From the NCBI RefSeq assembly GCF_000308575.1, contig NZ_BAFZ01000051.1, positions 1 through 64,000 on the forward strand: a stretch of DNA of 64,000 bases, given 5' to 3'. The first letter of the stretch is position 1. Each line of letters begins with the position of its first letter. Made by a program: the position numbers and the translations under genes. Origin of the DNA: Nocardia exalbida NBRC 100660. Its GTDB lineage: Bacteria > Actinomycetota > Actinomycetes > Mycobacteriales > Mycobacteriaceae. Positions 52,927-61,451 of the stretch are shown here, piece after piece. Below the pieces are notes generated by a model. The model did not search any database and was not told the DNA's origin. It saw only the letters and a list, made by a program, of their open reading frames with translations.

Positions 52927-52950
52927 ACGATAACTTCGTTATCATGTGGG
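52921..52950. promoter_or_regulatory. Second copy of the TetR palindrome
   Basis: ACGATAACTTCGTTATCAT (52927-52945) matches the site at 49625-49643 at all but one position when read on the opposite strand. CCCAC/GTGGG extends the symmetry. It separates the divergent SDR and quinone oxidoreductase genes. Confidence 0.72.
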
Positions 52951-52982
52951 TGGCAACATCCTCAACAGTCAGGAGACCACCA

Positions 52983-53987
52983 ATGAAGGCATTCGCGGTG
53001 ACTGAATACGGACCCGATGGGCTGAAATCCGTCGATGTGGCGGTCCCTGCAGTCGGAGCCGACGACGTTCTCATCGACGTACGGGCGGCGAGCATCAACC
53101 CGCTCGACAAGATGGTCCGCAACGGGGAGTTCAAACAGCTCCTCAGGTACAAGACACCATTCGTTCTCGGTCACGACGTTGCCGGTGTTGTCACCGCCCT
53201 CGGATCTGCGGTCCGCGACTTCAGTATCGGTGACGCGGTCTATGCCCGACCCCGCGACCTGCGCATCGGCACCTTCGCAGAGTTCATCGCCGTCAACCAA
53301 GCTGACGTAGCCCACAAACCCGTTTCGCTCTCCTTCGCCGAGGCAGGCGCGGTTCCGCTCGTCGCACTGGCCGCGTGGCAGGCACTTGTCGACGTCGCCG
53401 ACGTCAAGCCAGGACAGCGGGTCCTCGTACACGCCGGCGCAGGCGGTCTCGGCTCGACGGTCATCCAGGTCGCGAAGCACCTCGGCGCGTACGTGGCAAC
53501 GACCGCGAGCACTGCAGACATCGACCGGGTCCGCGACCTGGGCGCAGACGAGGTGGTCGACTACACCAGCCAAGACTTCACCGACGTGATCGCCGGATAC
53601 GACGTCGTCCTCGATTCCCTCGGCGGCACCAACCTCGAGAAGTCCTTGACCGTTCTCAAACCCGGTGGCCTTGCGATCAGTGTCGTCGGCCCGCCCGACC
53701 CTGACTTCGCTTCGCAGTTGGGCAAGAAATTGCTTCGCCCCATCATGAGCATCTTGAGCCGCAAGATCCGAGCGCAGGCCAAAAATCTCGGCGTTCGTTA
53801 CGCGTTCTTCTTCATGAGAGCCGACGGCGCCCAGCTAGAACACCTCACGTCCCTGTACGACAGCGGCGAGCTGAGGCCCGTTCTCGATCGCACCTTCCCG
53901 TTCGAGTCGACACTTGACGCCATGGCCTACGTTGAGCAAGGCAAAGCCAAGGGCAAGATCGTCATTACCCAGGACGGTGCGGCATAG
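52983..53987 (+). CDS. NADPH:quinone oxidoreductase-like (zinc-independent MDR)
   Basis: 334 aa. The medium-chain dehydrogenase fold is visible in SINPLDKMVRNGEF, LGHDVAGVV, GAVPLVALAAWQAL and the nucleotide-binding VHAGAGGLGSTVIQVAKHLGA. The structural- and catalytic-zinc Cys sets are missing, as expected for the quinone-oxidoreductase branch. AGGAG precedes the ATG at 52983. It may reduce an enone or quinone intermediate of the catabolic unit; regulated from the operator at 52927-52945. Confidence 0.88.
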   Translation: MKAFAVTEYGPDGLKSVDVAVPAVGADDVLIDVRAASINPLDKMVRNGEFKQLLRYKTPFVLGHDVAGVVTALGSAVRDFSIGDAVYARPRDLRIGTFAEFIAVNQADVAHKPVSLSFAEAGAVPLVALAAWQALVDVADVKPGQRVLVHAGAGGLGSTVIQVAKHLGAYVATTASTADIDRVRDLGADEVVDYTSQDFTDVIAGYDVVLDSLGGTNLEKSLTVLKPGGLAISVVGPPDPDFASQLGKKLLRPIMSILSRKIRAQAKNLGVRYAFFFMRADGAQLEHLTSLYDSGELRPVLDRTFPFESTLDAMAYVEQGKAKGKIVITQDGAA

Positions 53988-54250
53988 CACCTCAGGACTT
54001 GTCGGCCGACCACCAGCAATCGCAATACTGACCGGCGGCAGATGCCGCAAACTTTCGATGACTATTCGACCGACGGGCGACAGACCGCAACCGAATACCT
54101 CTGTCTGTCCGACTCGAGTGAGCGTAGCGACACCCCGCCCGCTTAGGTTTGCCCGAGGCGGGCATCAAACCCCTTCCCATCACCTTCGGCGCCGCCACAA
54201 ACACGCCACGCTGTCGACGATCCTGCCCGGCTACAGCGGGAAATTGGATT

Positions 54251-54451
54251 CGGTCACCAACTGCCCATCTGAATTCGCAGGTCGTCCGCGATCCCATCTC
54301 GATGTGTCCCGCCGTAAACACATCGAGATGGGAACAAAACCAGGCCGTACCGGCGGAACTGCACCGTCAGATCGGATAGGAATCCGCGATGACCAGCCGT
54401 TTTCCAGTTGCCCATGTTTTGCGTGCCCTGCCGATGAAACGAACCTGCGAC
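54251..54451 (+). repeat. Hairpin repeat, copy C
   Basis: Has a perfect 16-bp inverted repeat (54292-54307 with 54318-54333) at the same place as in copy B, with different stem bases. The common 3' block contains CGTTTTCCAGTTGCCCATG at 54398-54416, then CCTGCCGA and AACCTGCGAC. The stem bases differ between B and C while pairing is kept, which suggests the structure is under selection. It lies right of the catabolic unit. Confidence 0.62.
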
Positions 54452-54547
54452 GGACGACCGCCAGGCCGTTCAACTGATTGGAAGGTCGGCCCGGACACTT
54501 TGGTGTATTCCTGGTTACATACCGAGAAAGAAACAGGTCAAGCCCGA

Positions 54548-54690
54548 TTAGCGCACTTGACCTGCTGTTTCTGCTCCCCCATCTGGACTCGAACCAGAAA
54601 CCTGCCGATTGACGTTCGGCTGGCCGTCGAAAGCTGGGGCCAATCTGGGGCCACACGCTATGCGCGGCCGAGAACGACCAGCACGTTTCG
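54548..54690 (-). repeat. tRNA-Asn 3'-end remnant with a second integrase tail
   Basis: On the minus strand, 54574-54612 reads as the 3' part of a tRNA: variable loop, T-arm (TCTGG-TTCGAGT-CCAGA), TGGGGGA and discriminator G, best matching tRNA-Asn. Next to it, 54632-54656 matches the integrase 3' end at 31150-31170 (AGCTGGGGCCAATCTGGGGCCA against AGTTGGGGCCAATCTGGGGCCA). In frame it gives GPRLAPAFDGQ. The 5' half of the tRNA and the rest of the integrase are absent. This is a scar of another element. Confidence 0.6.
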
Positions 54691-54748
54691 AATGTTGCCG
54701 CATGCTCGAATACCGGGTTTGACGTGTGCAAATGACATTAGCCCAGAG

Positions 54749-54911
54749 CTGGGGGTCAAGTGGTCGCAGGTTCAAATCCTGTCAGCCCGACATAGAAATC
54801 CCCTCCGACCTGTATCGGAGGGGATTTTTTCTTACGGTACCGCCCGCAGAGTTGGGGCCAATCCAGGGCCAGACTTGCCCCGCAGGTGCCGCGACAGCTG
54901 ATTGCCGTCCT
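54749..54911 (+). repeat. Right copy of the direct repeat (attR side, with integrase tail)
   Basis: Repeats the 3' half of tRNA-Pro, its terminator and the last ~24 codons of the integrase gene from 31043-31208. Differences include CACAGAAAAA/CATAGAAA, TGCATCGG/TGTATCGG and CCAATCTGG/CCAATCCAG. The 5' half of the tRNA is missing, so it cannot be functional. The integrase tail means a second, now deleted, element lay beyond this point. Confidence 0.88.
54799..54830. terminator. Duplicated intrinsic terminator
   Basis: TCCCCTCCGA (54799-54808) pairs with TCGGAGGGGA (54815-54824), followed by TTTTTT. It is the copy of the tRNA-Pro terminator within the right repeat. Confidence 0.8.
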
Positions 54912-55250
54912 AGGAAATCGAAGCCGCCGAGCTCGCCGGAGCGCTGCTCATACCAGTTGAGCAGGCCCGACGATCTGCGATGTACGGTCACGACCCGTCT
55001 GCAGTGGCTGCACGATTCAAGGTAATCATCGAGATGGCGACATGGCGCATGCGGATGTCAGGTGGCGCGAGGATCGCCCAGCGATTCCACGCGAAGCGCC
55101 AAGCCAGGGCAGCCGGCAGCTAGCTACCAGGGCACCTGAGGAAGGTGACCGAGCGCGCTGAAACCCGGCACGGCGGACCGTTCGGAAAACGGTGAGCGCG
55201 CGCGGCGTGGACCCGATCTTCGTGCTCACCGCACCGATTCCGGCCACCAA
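54912..55250. other. Intergenic region after the right repeat, no gene seen
   Basis: Short ORFs only; no recognisable tail of the deleted element beyond the repeat. The junction at 54911/54912 is the end of similarity to the left copy. Confidence 0.35.
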
Positions 55251-56381
55251 GTGGGCGTTGGAGAAAAGCGGTCTCACACTGACGAGCACTCGTACACTTC
55301 GTTGGTGATTTCCGACGTACCGGCTGAACACCCTGCCGGGTACGACTTCGACTTCGACTACAGCTACTGGTTCGACTGCGAGTGTGGACGGCGCGTTCAG
55401 GTGTCGGCCACTGCGTATGATTTGCAGTGCAAAGGTGACGAACAGTACCCATTGTGCGACTGCGGTAGGACCATCGATATTGCCGAGGCGCATCCAGCCC
55501 TTCGCGACCTTGGCGACATCGATTGCCAGGATGTACAGGTCGACCAACATCTAGCGAAGACCTCGCTGGCTCTTCATCTGGGAACCTACGCCGCGGCGAT
55601 CGAGAACATGCTCCGGCGCATGCGCGATCAGGACTCTCCAAGCCACCAGTACTGGCTTCATCAGGTGCAGATCCGACTTCAGCATGCAGATCTGGCACAA
55701 GGTATCCACAGCGAATTTTCCGGATGGTTTGGAGATGTGCCGATGACGGCGCTTGCCGATCTCGACGCGCGGGCGGCCCGCTACGTCAACGTCCACGAAG
55801 CTCCGGGGTCGATTTCGCTCGCCGTTAACCCGCAGGTGATCATTCGAGTGCGGACGATCCCGCTGTCGATGACGACTGCAGTGCTGCCTGCCACCGAAGC
55901 GGGCGAGCAGGCCGTCGAGCACACCGACGCTGATCTCGCTGCTGCACAACAGCTTCGACCTGATACCACCGGAATCCCGGAAGATCAGGTCTTCGAATCA
56001 GAGTTGGACATCTTTTGCGCGGAGGTGAGGGGCTGCGCTGTCAGTGACAAGGCGAAGGAGTTCACCGAGCAGTTCGCGCCGCAGTTCAGGAAGTATCACG
56101 ATCGGCAACGTGAGGTCTGGTCGAACCTGCGAACCACGCTCACCGACGTATATCTGGCCGGCGTAACTCCACAGCAGTGTGATCGACTGCTCAGCGTCAT
56201 TCCCGCCGATGTCGAGCCCGAACAGTTTCACCGACGGTTACGTGAACTGGCTGGCCGGCTTCGTGGCGAACGCTCGAACCAACGAGCTACTCCGGACTCT
56301 CGAAGCCGGATGATGTGGGTGCCAGCTAGACCAGAAATGAGGTTGCGGTCTCGTCGTAGCCCCTCGGGGCGATCGCAGTAA
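55251..56381 (+). CDS. Hypothetical protein with zinc-ribbon-like N-terminus
   Basis: Up to 376 aa. Near the N-terminus, YWFDCECGRRVQVSATAYDL and YPLCDCGRTIDI supply two C-x-C pairs, a probable zinc ribbon. The rest is helical (ALHLGTYAAAIENMLRRMRD; EFTEQFAPQFRKYHDRQREV) with no recognised domain. The start could be the GTG at 55251 or the GTG at 55305 (VISDVPAEH); neither has a clear RBS. The last ~30 residues are Arg/Ser-rich. It stands alone beside the island end and may be a leftover of the deleted element. Confidence 0.55.
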   Translation: MGVGEKRSHTDEHSYTSLVISDVPAEHPAGYDFDFDYSYWFDCECGRRVQVSATAYDLQCKGDEQYPLCDCGRTIDIAEAHPALRDLGDIDCQDVQVDQHLAKTSLALHLGTYAAAIENMLRRMRDQDSPSHQYWLHQVQIRLQHADLAQGIHSEFSGWFGDVPMTALADLDARAARYVNVHEAPGSISLAVNPQVIIRVRTIPLSMTTAVLPATEAGEQAVEHTDADLAAAQQLRPDTTGIPEDQVFESELDIFCAEVRGCAVSDKAKEFTEQFAPQFRKYHDRQREVWSNLRTTLTDVYLAGVTPQQCDRLLSVIPADVEPEQFHRRLRELAGRLRGERSNQRATPDSRSRMMWVPARPEMRLRSRRSPSGRSQ

Positions 56382-56640
56382 CGCCGGTTGGCAGTTCCAC
56401 GCACCAGTCGATCTCATGTTCTCCGCGTATGAGGAGCTAGCAGATCGGGTTTTGCGTTGGACCTTCGCCAATCGGGATTGGATGGCACTACGTCGGCACT
56501 GCGGCGTCGCCGTTGGCACCAGCATCCGGGAGTCGCCGACAATGCATCTGGTTCGGTCCAGGAGTGATGCGAGCGGAGTTCGCGTCGGCAGCTGACGGGC
56601 CGACTCGACAGCTGTGCCCCTGGTTGGCAAGAATAGGCGC

Positions 56641-57426
56641 ATGAGTCCCGTTCATCGGGCCGAAGGGGAGATCTCCGCGATCGGCCGCACCACCGAGATC
56701 CTGAAGACGTTTCGGGAAAGCTCAGGGGTCCTCAGCGCTGCGGCACTCGTACGCCGCACGGGAATGGCGAAGACGACGGTGCACCGGATGCTCGACGACC
56801 TCGTGCGTGTGGGACTGCTCGAACGCGACGGCAAGGACTACCGTCTAGGCCTACTGTTGTTCGAGCTCGGTGAATCGGTCCCCCGCCAGCGGGGCCTGCG
56901 GGAGGCGGCACGACGCCATCTGTCGGCGTTGCGGGAGGCAACCCGGCACAACGTCGGGCTCTGTGTGCTCGACGGGTTCGACGTCGTATACCTCGACGTG
57001 TTCCGCGACGATGATGGTCCGCGACTGCCGCAGCAGATCGGCGGCCGCTGGCCAGCACACGCGAGCTGCTCTGGGAAGGCGATCCTGGCGTACTCCGACC
57101 GCACTGCGACGCCTCGGCCCGACACGCTGAAGCCCTGCACCGAACACACCATCACCGATCCCGACGAACTGGAGCGCGAACTGGATCAGGTCCGCCGACG
57201 CGGCCTCGCCTTCGACCGCCAGGAGGCAATCCGGGGCATCGTCGGCGTCGCCGCACCGATCTTCGGGCCCGGTGGTGTCGTTCTCGGAGCGGTCTCCTCC
57301 TCGGGGATGGTCGGCCGGATCAACCTGACCCGTATCGACGCGGCAGTCCGCACCACTGCGGTGTCGATCTCCAAAGATCTGTCCCGGGCGCAGTCGGTCG
57401 TCCGTCCGGTACTACAACGCCACTGA
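56641..57426 (+). CDS. IclR family transcriptional regulator
   Basis: 261 aa. The winged HTH reads ISAIGRTTEILKTF, LSAAALVRRTGMAKTTVHRML and GLLERDGKDYRLG. The effector domain shows VGLCVLDGFDVVYLDVF, HASCSGKAILAY and GLAFDRQEAIRGIVGVAAPIF, the usual IclR C-terminal pattern. The ATG at 56641 is used; a GTG at 56614 would add nine residues. It is convergent with the sugar-acid operon and is its probable regulator, responding to a small acid. Confidence 0.88.
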   Translation: MSPVHRAEGEISAIGRTTEILKTFRESSGVLSAAALVRRTGMAKTTVHRMLDDLVRVGLLERDGKDYRLGLLLFELGESVPRQRGLREAARRHLSALREATRHNVGLCVLDGFDVVYLDVFRDDDGPRLPQQIGGRWPAHASCSGKAILAYSDRTATPRPDTLKPCTEHTITDPDELERELDQVRRRGLAFDRQEAIRGIVGVAAPIFGPGGVVLGAVSSSGMVGRINLTRIDAAVRTTAVSISKDLSRAQSVVRPVLQRH

Positions 57427-57440
57427 AGCTGCACCTATGG

Positions 57441-58181
57441 TCAGCCCCGCCCGGCGAACGGCATCCGGTTGGCCATGATCGTCATGAACGGCACGGTGAC
57501 CTCGAGTGGGAGCTCGGCCAGCCGGACGACGGTGTCCGCCACGTGCTTCGGGTCGAAGGTCGGCTCGGGGCGCTGGCTCCCGTCGGGCTGCCGCGCTGCC
57601 ACTCCGACACCTTCGGTCATGGGGGTGGCCGCGTTTCCGATATCGATCTGAGTGCAGCAGATGTCGTACTCGCGTCCATCCAGTGCGATCGCTTTCGTCA
57701 GACCCGTTACCCCGTGTTTGGTCGCGGTGTAGGCAGCGGTGGCGGGCCGTGGTGTGTGCGCAGACAGCGAGCCGTTGTTGATGATCCGCCCACCCCTCGG
57801 GGATTGCGCCTTCATCATCCGCATCGCCTCGCGGGCGCACAGGAAGGTCCCGGTGAGATTGGCCGCGAGGGTGCGCTCCCAGTCCGCCGGATCGATCTCG
57901 TCGACGCTGCCGCTCGGCCCGAAGGTTCCGGCATTGTTGACCAGCACGTCGATCCGGCCGAAATCATTGGACACCTGTGCGAACAGGTCTCGCACCGATT
58001 CGACGGACGACACGTCGGCCGGGACCACGACGGCCCGCTCGTAAGCGCTCGCAGTCTCCTCCAGTGCCGTCCGCCCACGGCCGGTCAGCACGACCTGGTG
58101 TCCGGCCGCGAGCAGCGCGCGGGCGAAGGCACGGCCCAATCCGGAACCGGCTCCGGTGACGACGGCGACGAGTTTGTTCAC
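57441..58181 (-). CDS. SDR family oxidoreductase
   Basis: 246 aa. It has TGAGSGLGRAFARAL, VNNAGTFGPSG, the catalytic YTATKHGVTGL and CTQIDIGNAATPM. The GTG at 58181 with GGAG upstream is the start; the open frame to 58418 reads through the dehydratase gene. It lies 13 bases after the IlvD-type dehydratase and is the last gene of the operon. In this setting it probably oxidises the polyol or sugar acid, or reduces a keto acid. Confidence 0.87.
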   Translation of the reverse strand: MNKLVAVVTGAGSGLGRAFARALLAAGHQVVLTGRGRTALEETASAYERAVVVPADVSSVESVRDLFAQVSNDFGRIDVLVNNAGTFGPSGSVDEIDPADWERTLAANLTGTFLCAREAMRMMKAQSPRGGRIINNGSLSAHTPRPATAAYTATKHGVTGLTKAIALDGREYDICCTQIDIGNAATPMTEGVGVAARQPDGSQRPEPTFDPKHVADTVVRLAELPLEVTVPFMTIMANRMPFAGRG

Positions 58182-58194
58182 TCTGTACTCCTGT

Positions 58195-59916
58195 TCAGTG
58201 GTTGTCGCCCGGCACGGTGGTGCCGCGTTTGCCGACGAGGAAATCGAAGTCGACGCCGCGATCGGCCTGCAGGACATGGTCGACGAACAGTCGGAGGTAG
58301 CCCCCTGCGGGTGCCTCGGCCGCGGGCGCGAGCGCCGCCCGACGACGGCGCAGTTCATCGGCGTCGACGTGCAATTGCAGTGCCGATCCGGGTATATCGA
58401 GTTCGATGCGGTCACCATCGCGCACGAGCGCCAACGGCCCCCCGGCGGCTGCTTCCGGCGCCACGTGTAGGACGACAGTTCCGTAGGCGGTTCCGCTCAT
58501 CCTGGCGTCGGAGATCCGCACCATATCGGTGACGCCGCGTTCCAGCAGCCGACGTGGCAGGGGCAGATTCCCCACCTCTGGCATGCCGGGGGCGCCGATC
58601 GGCCCCGCACCGGTGAGCACGATGACGTCATCGGGTTCGATATCGAGATCCGGGGCGTCGATCCGGGCCCGGAAATCGTCTATGCCGTGGAATACGACAG
58701 CCCGGCCCACATGCCGCAGCAGGTGCGGCGATGCCGCCGAGGTCTTGATGACAGCGCCGTTCGGAGCGAGATTCCCGGTAAGCACCGTTGTTCCGGCGTC
58801 TACTTGCAGCGGCTTCTCACGCCGGCGGATGACCTCCTCGTTCCAGATGGGAGCGGATTCCACGTTCTCCCCGAGCGTCCGGCCGGTGACGGTGCGGGCA
58901 TCGGTGTGCAGCAGATCTCCGAGTTCCGCGAGTACCGCGGGCAGTCCTCCGGCGTAGTAGAAGTCCTCCATCAGATACCTGCCCGAGGGCATGAGGTCGA
59001 CTAGAAGCGGGATGTTGCGCGTCTGCTCGGCGAAGTCCGCCATTTCCAGCGGCAGTTCGAGGCGTCCGGCCAAGGCCAGCAGGTGCACCACCGCGTTGGT
59101 GGACCCACCGATTGCGGCGTTGACTCGGATCGCGTTCTCGAACGACTCACGGGTGACAACCTTCGACATCCGGAGGCCCTCCGCCACCATCTCGACGATC
59201 CGCACACCGCTGTCGCGGGCGTGGGCGCGGCGTCTGGAGTCGACTGCCGGGATCGCCGCGTTGCCGGGCAGGGCGAGGCCGAGCGCCTCCGCGATCGAGG
59301 CCATCGTCGACGCGGTGCCCATGGTGTTGCAGTGACCGGGCGAACGTGAGGTTGCCGATTCCGCTGCCCGGAAGGCACACTCGCTCATCGTGCCGGCCCG
59401 GACCGCCTCGCTCATCGCGAACACCGAGGTACCCGACCCTATGGTGCGGCCCTCATGTCTGCCGCTCAGCATCGGCCCGCCGGACACCACGATCGTCGGG
59501 ATGTCGCAACTTGCGGCGCCCATCAACAGCGCCGGTGTGGTTTTGTCGCAGCCGCAGAGCAGGACCACACCGTCGATTGGGTTGGCTCGGATGGACTCCT
59601 CGACGTCCATGCTCACCAGGTTGCGGTAGAGCATCGTCGTCGGTCGGATGATCGTCTCACCGAGTGAGGTGACCGGGAATTCGACGGGGAAGCCACCCGC
59701 CTCGATGACGCCGAGCCGCACCTGCTCCGCCAGATCACGGAAGTGCGCGTTGCACGGGGTCAGTTCCGACCAGGTGTTGCAGATGCCGATCACCGGACGG
59801 CCGTCGAACATTCGATCCGGAATGCCCTGGTTCTTCATCCAGGACCGGTGGATGAAGGCGTTGAGATCGTTGCCGGCGAACCACTCTTGGGACCGCAGCG
59901 GGCGCTCAGTGTTCAT
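58195..59916 (-). CDS. IlvD/Edd family dehydratase (sugar-acid dehydratase type)
   Basis: 573 aa. The Fe-S cysteines are in GICNTWSELTPCN, LCGCDKTTPALL and GHCNTMGTASTM. Other family motifs include GGPMLSGRHEG, PSGRYLMEDFYYAGG, NGAVIKTSAA and DMVRISDARMSGTAYGT. It is closer to L-arabinonate/xylonate-type dehydratases than to the valine/isoleucine enzyme, judging by CNAHFRDLAEQV and operon context. The dehydratase removes water from a 2,3-dihydroxy acid to give a 2-keto-3-deoxy acid. It overlaps the BKACE gene by 11 bases. Confidence 0.9.
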   Translation of the reverse strand: MNTERPLRSQEWFAGNDLNAFIHRSWMKNQGIPDRMFDGRPVIGICNTWSELTPCNAHFRDLAEQVRLGVIEAGGFPVEFPVTSLGETIIRPTTMLYRNLVSMDVEESIRANPIDGVVLLCGCDKTTPALLMGAASCDIPTIVVSGGPMLSGRHEGRTIGSGTSVFAMSEAVRAGTMSECAFRAAESATSRSPGHCNTMGTASTMASIAEALGLALPGNAAIPAVDSRRRAHARDSGVRIVEMVAEGLRMSKVVTRESFENAIRVNAAIGGSTNAVVHLLALAGRLELPLEMADFAEQTRNIPLLVDLMPSGRYLMEDFYYAGGLPAVLAELGDLLHTDARTVTGRTLGENVESAPIWNEEVIRRREKPLQVDAGTTVLTGNLAPNGAVIKTSAASPHLLRHVGRAVVFHGIDDFRARIDAPDLDIEPDDVIVLTGAGPIGAPGMPEVGNLPLPRRLLERGVTDMVRISDARMSGTAYGTVVLHVAPEAAAGGPLALVRDGDRIELDIPGSALQLHVDADELRRRRAALAPAAEAPAGGYLRLFVDHVLQADRGVDFDFLVGKRGTTVPGDNH

Positions 59917-60805
59917 CGGAGGGTCCTTTCAGTCCTAGTATCTGCCGAGTCTCGTCCGGGGTTGCGGGCGTCAGGCCCAGTCGTTCGGCGATCCCGACGA
60001 TGTGCTCGACGAATCGCACGTTCTCGGTCGGCTCTCCCGGAACCAGGCACGGGTTGTCCTCGATTCCGACGCGGACGTGCCCGCCCAGTACGAGTGCGTG
60101 GGTGAGACCCCGCATCTGCTCGACGCCGCTGATACTCACCGAGAACACCGAGTCCGCTGGTAGGGCGGCGACCATCTGCTGCAGGATCGCCGGGGTGTAT
60201 GGGAGTGCGTTCTGGAAGGTGCGGTCCAGACCGAGGACCATGTTCACCAAGTGCGGGCCCGGCTCGCCCGCGGTGAGCGTCCTGATCTCCTGCAGGAGGT
60301 GAGAGGGCCCGAATGCCTCCCATTCTGGTTTGATTCCGCGTGCCTGCATAGCGGCGGCGAGTTCGGCGGCCCGGCTCGGTGGGGTGTCCATCAGGATCTC
60401 GCCGAACGACGAAGAGACATATCCGGTGATCGCGTCGAGGGTGCAGGTATCCGCACCGCCGCCCAGCCCGTCGAGTCGCGCGGACCAGTCCACGACCCGA
60501 GTTCCGTCCGCGCGGGTCCGCACCATGTCCCCGTTGACGCCACCTCCGGTGGAGTTGTTGATCACGATGTCGCAGCGTGCCCGGACGAGGTCGTTGATGC
60601 GTCGGTAGATTCCCGCGTCACAGGTCGCCGCGTCGTCGGGGCGGCGCGCGTGCAGTGCCGCCATCGAAGCCCCCGCCGACTGGCACCGGGTGACGTCTGC
60701 GGCGATCTCCTCCGGCTGAGTAGGGATGTACGGGTGGTCGGCCTTCGTGAGGAACCCTCCGGTCGGGGCAACCGTGATGATCACTTTGTCCCGCAACGTG
60801 GTCAT
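59906..60805 (-). CDS. Beta-keto acid cleavage enzyme (BKACE, DUF849)
   Basis: 299 aa. It begins KVIITVAPTGGFLTKADHPYIP, with the BKACE metal-site HARRPDD (His in AALHARRP) and INNSTGGG. The C-terminal part shows MVLGLDRTF, SVSISGVEQM, ALVLGGHVRVGIEDN (the HxR/VGxED element) and VEHIVGIAERLG. These Zn enzymes condense a beta-keto acid with acetyl-CoA to give acetoacetate and a new acyl-CoA. The ATG overlaps the DhaL stop (ATGA). A second BKACE is at the right edge. Confidence 0.9.
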   Translation of the reverse strand: MTTLRDKVIITVAPTGGFLTKADHPYIPTQPEEIAADVTRCQSAGASMAALHARRPDDAATCDAGIYRRINDLVRARCDIVINNSTGGGVNGDMVRTRADGTRVVDWSARLDGLGGGADTCTLDAITGYVSSSFGEILMDTPPSRAAELAAAMQARGIKPEWEAFGPSHLLQEIRTLTAGEPGPHLVNMVLGLDRTFQNALPYTPAILQQMVAALPADSVFSVSISGVEQMRGLTHALVLGGHVRVGIEDNPCLVPGEPTENVRFVEHIVGIAERLGLTPATPDETRQILGLKGPSDEH

Positions 60806-61422
60806 GCGTCCACCCCATTCGCGGCCTCGAAGAACATTGCGATCGCGTGGGCACCGGGGTCAACGACACCACGGGCATGGTCACCGACGTAACTGGCACG
60901 GCCGCGTCGGGCCAGCAACGCGCGGGTCGACTCGGCACCGGCCACGGCGGCGTCGCGCGCGGCGGCCAGAGCAGTGGTGATGTCGCCTGACGTCGCGGCG
61001 CCGAGTAGCGCGTCCCTCGCCGGCACCATCGCGTCGACCATCGTCTTGTGCCCCACCTCCGCCTTACCGAGCCGTTGCACGGCTCGGGTCGCGGTATCGA
61101 CCGCCGTGGCGAATTCCACGACACCGACCTCGTCGCCGCGGATGTCGGCGATGCGGCCGAACCACAATCCGAGAAGTGGGCCGCTCGTTCCCCCAGTGCC
61201 GAGAAATGCGTCCGAGAGCCGGGTGAACACGTCACAGGGCCGGGCCGGTGGATCGTCTTCCATCTCGGCCAGCGTGGCGCGCACCGCCGAACGCAGGTTG
61301 AGGCCGAAGTCGCCGTCCCCGATCAGCCGATCCAGATCGGTCAGCGCGTCGACTTGTCGTTCGACATCGGCGGCGAACCGAGTGATCCAGTTACGTGCCC
61401 AGTCGAGTTGCAGCGTGGTCAT
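60802..61422 (-). CDS. dhaL: Dihydroxyacetone kinase subunit DhaL-like
   Basis: 206 aa, all-helical. The nucleotide-binding Asp cluster is in LIGDGDFGLNLRSAV, and the loop is LGTGGTSGPLLGLWF. The ending ARGRASYVGDHARGVVDPGA is the family signature (R-G-R-A-S-Y-x-G). It is the ADP/ATP-binding subunit. The ATG at 61422 is used. DhaK is 29 bases upstream. No DhaM is in view, so phosphate may come from ATP rather than the PTS, as in erythrulose-type kinases. The true substrate is probably a ketose such as L-erythrulose or dihydroxyacetone. Confidence 0.87.
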   Translation of the reverse strand: MTTLQLDWARNWITRFAADVERQVDALTDLDRLIGDGDFGLNLRSAVRATLAEMEDDPPARPCDVFTRLSDAFLGTGGTSGPLLGLWFGRIADIRGDEVGVVEFATAVDTATRAVQRLGKAEVGHKTMVDAMVPARDALLGAATSGDITTALAAARDAAVAGAESTRALLARRGRASYVGDHARGVVDPGAHAIAMFFEAANGVDA

Positions 61423-61451
61423 CAATCCTCCGAAATCTTGCAGGGCAGCGG

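Larger units (their letters stand above)
31043..54911. mobile_element. Integrative element / genomic island in tRNA-Pro (~23.7 kb)
   Basis: Bounded by direct repeats containing the 3' half of tRNA-Pro, with a tyrosine integrase immediately inside the left end. It carries a defence block (32.9-40.9 kb), gene fragments (41.2-42.8 kb) and a catabolic unit (43.6-54.0 kb). No replication, conjugation or transposase genes are visible. It looks like an immobilised island rather than an active ICE; the integrase also lacks its N-terminal part. Confidence 0.75.

Noticed and set aside
43270..54451. Composite transposon formed by repeats B and C
   Set aside because: No transposase, no terminal inverted repeats and no target duplication; the repeats are short non-coding hairpin units.
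54738..54792. Second tRNA-Pro gene
   Set aside because: Only the 3' half is present; there is no D-arm, acceptor 5' strand or anticodon-stem 5' side.
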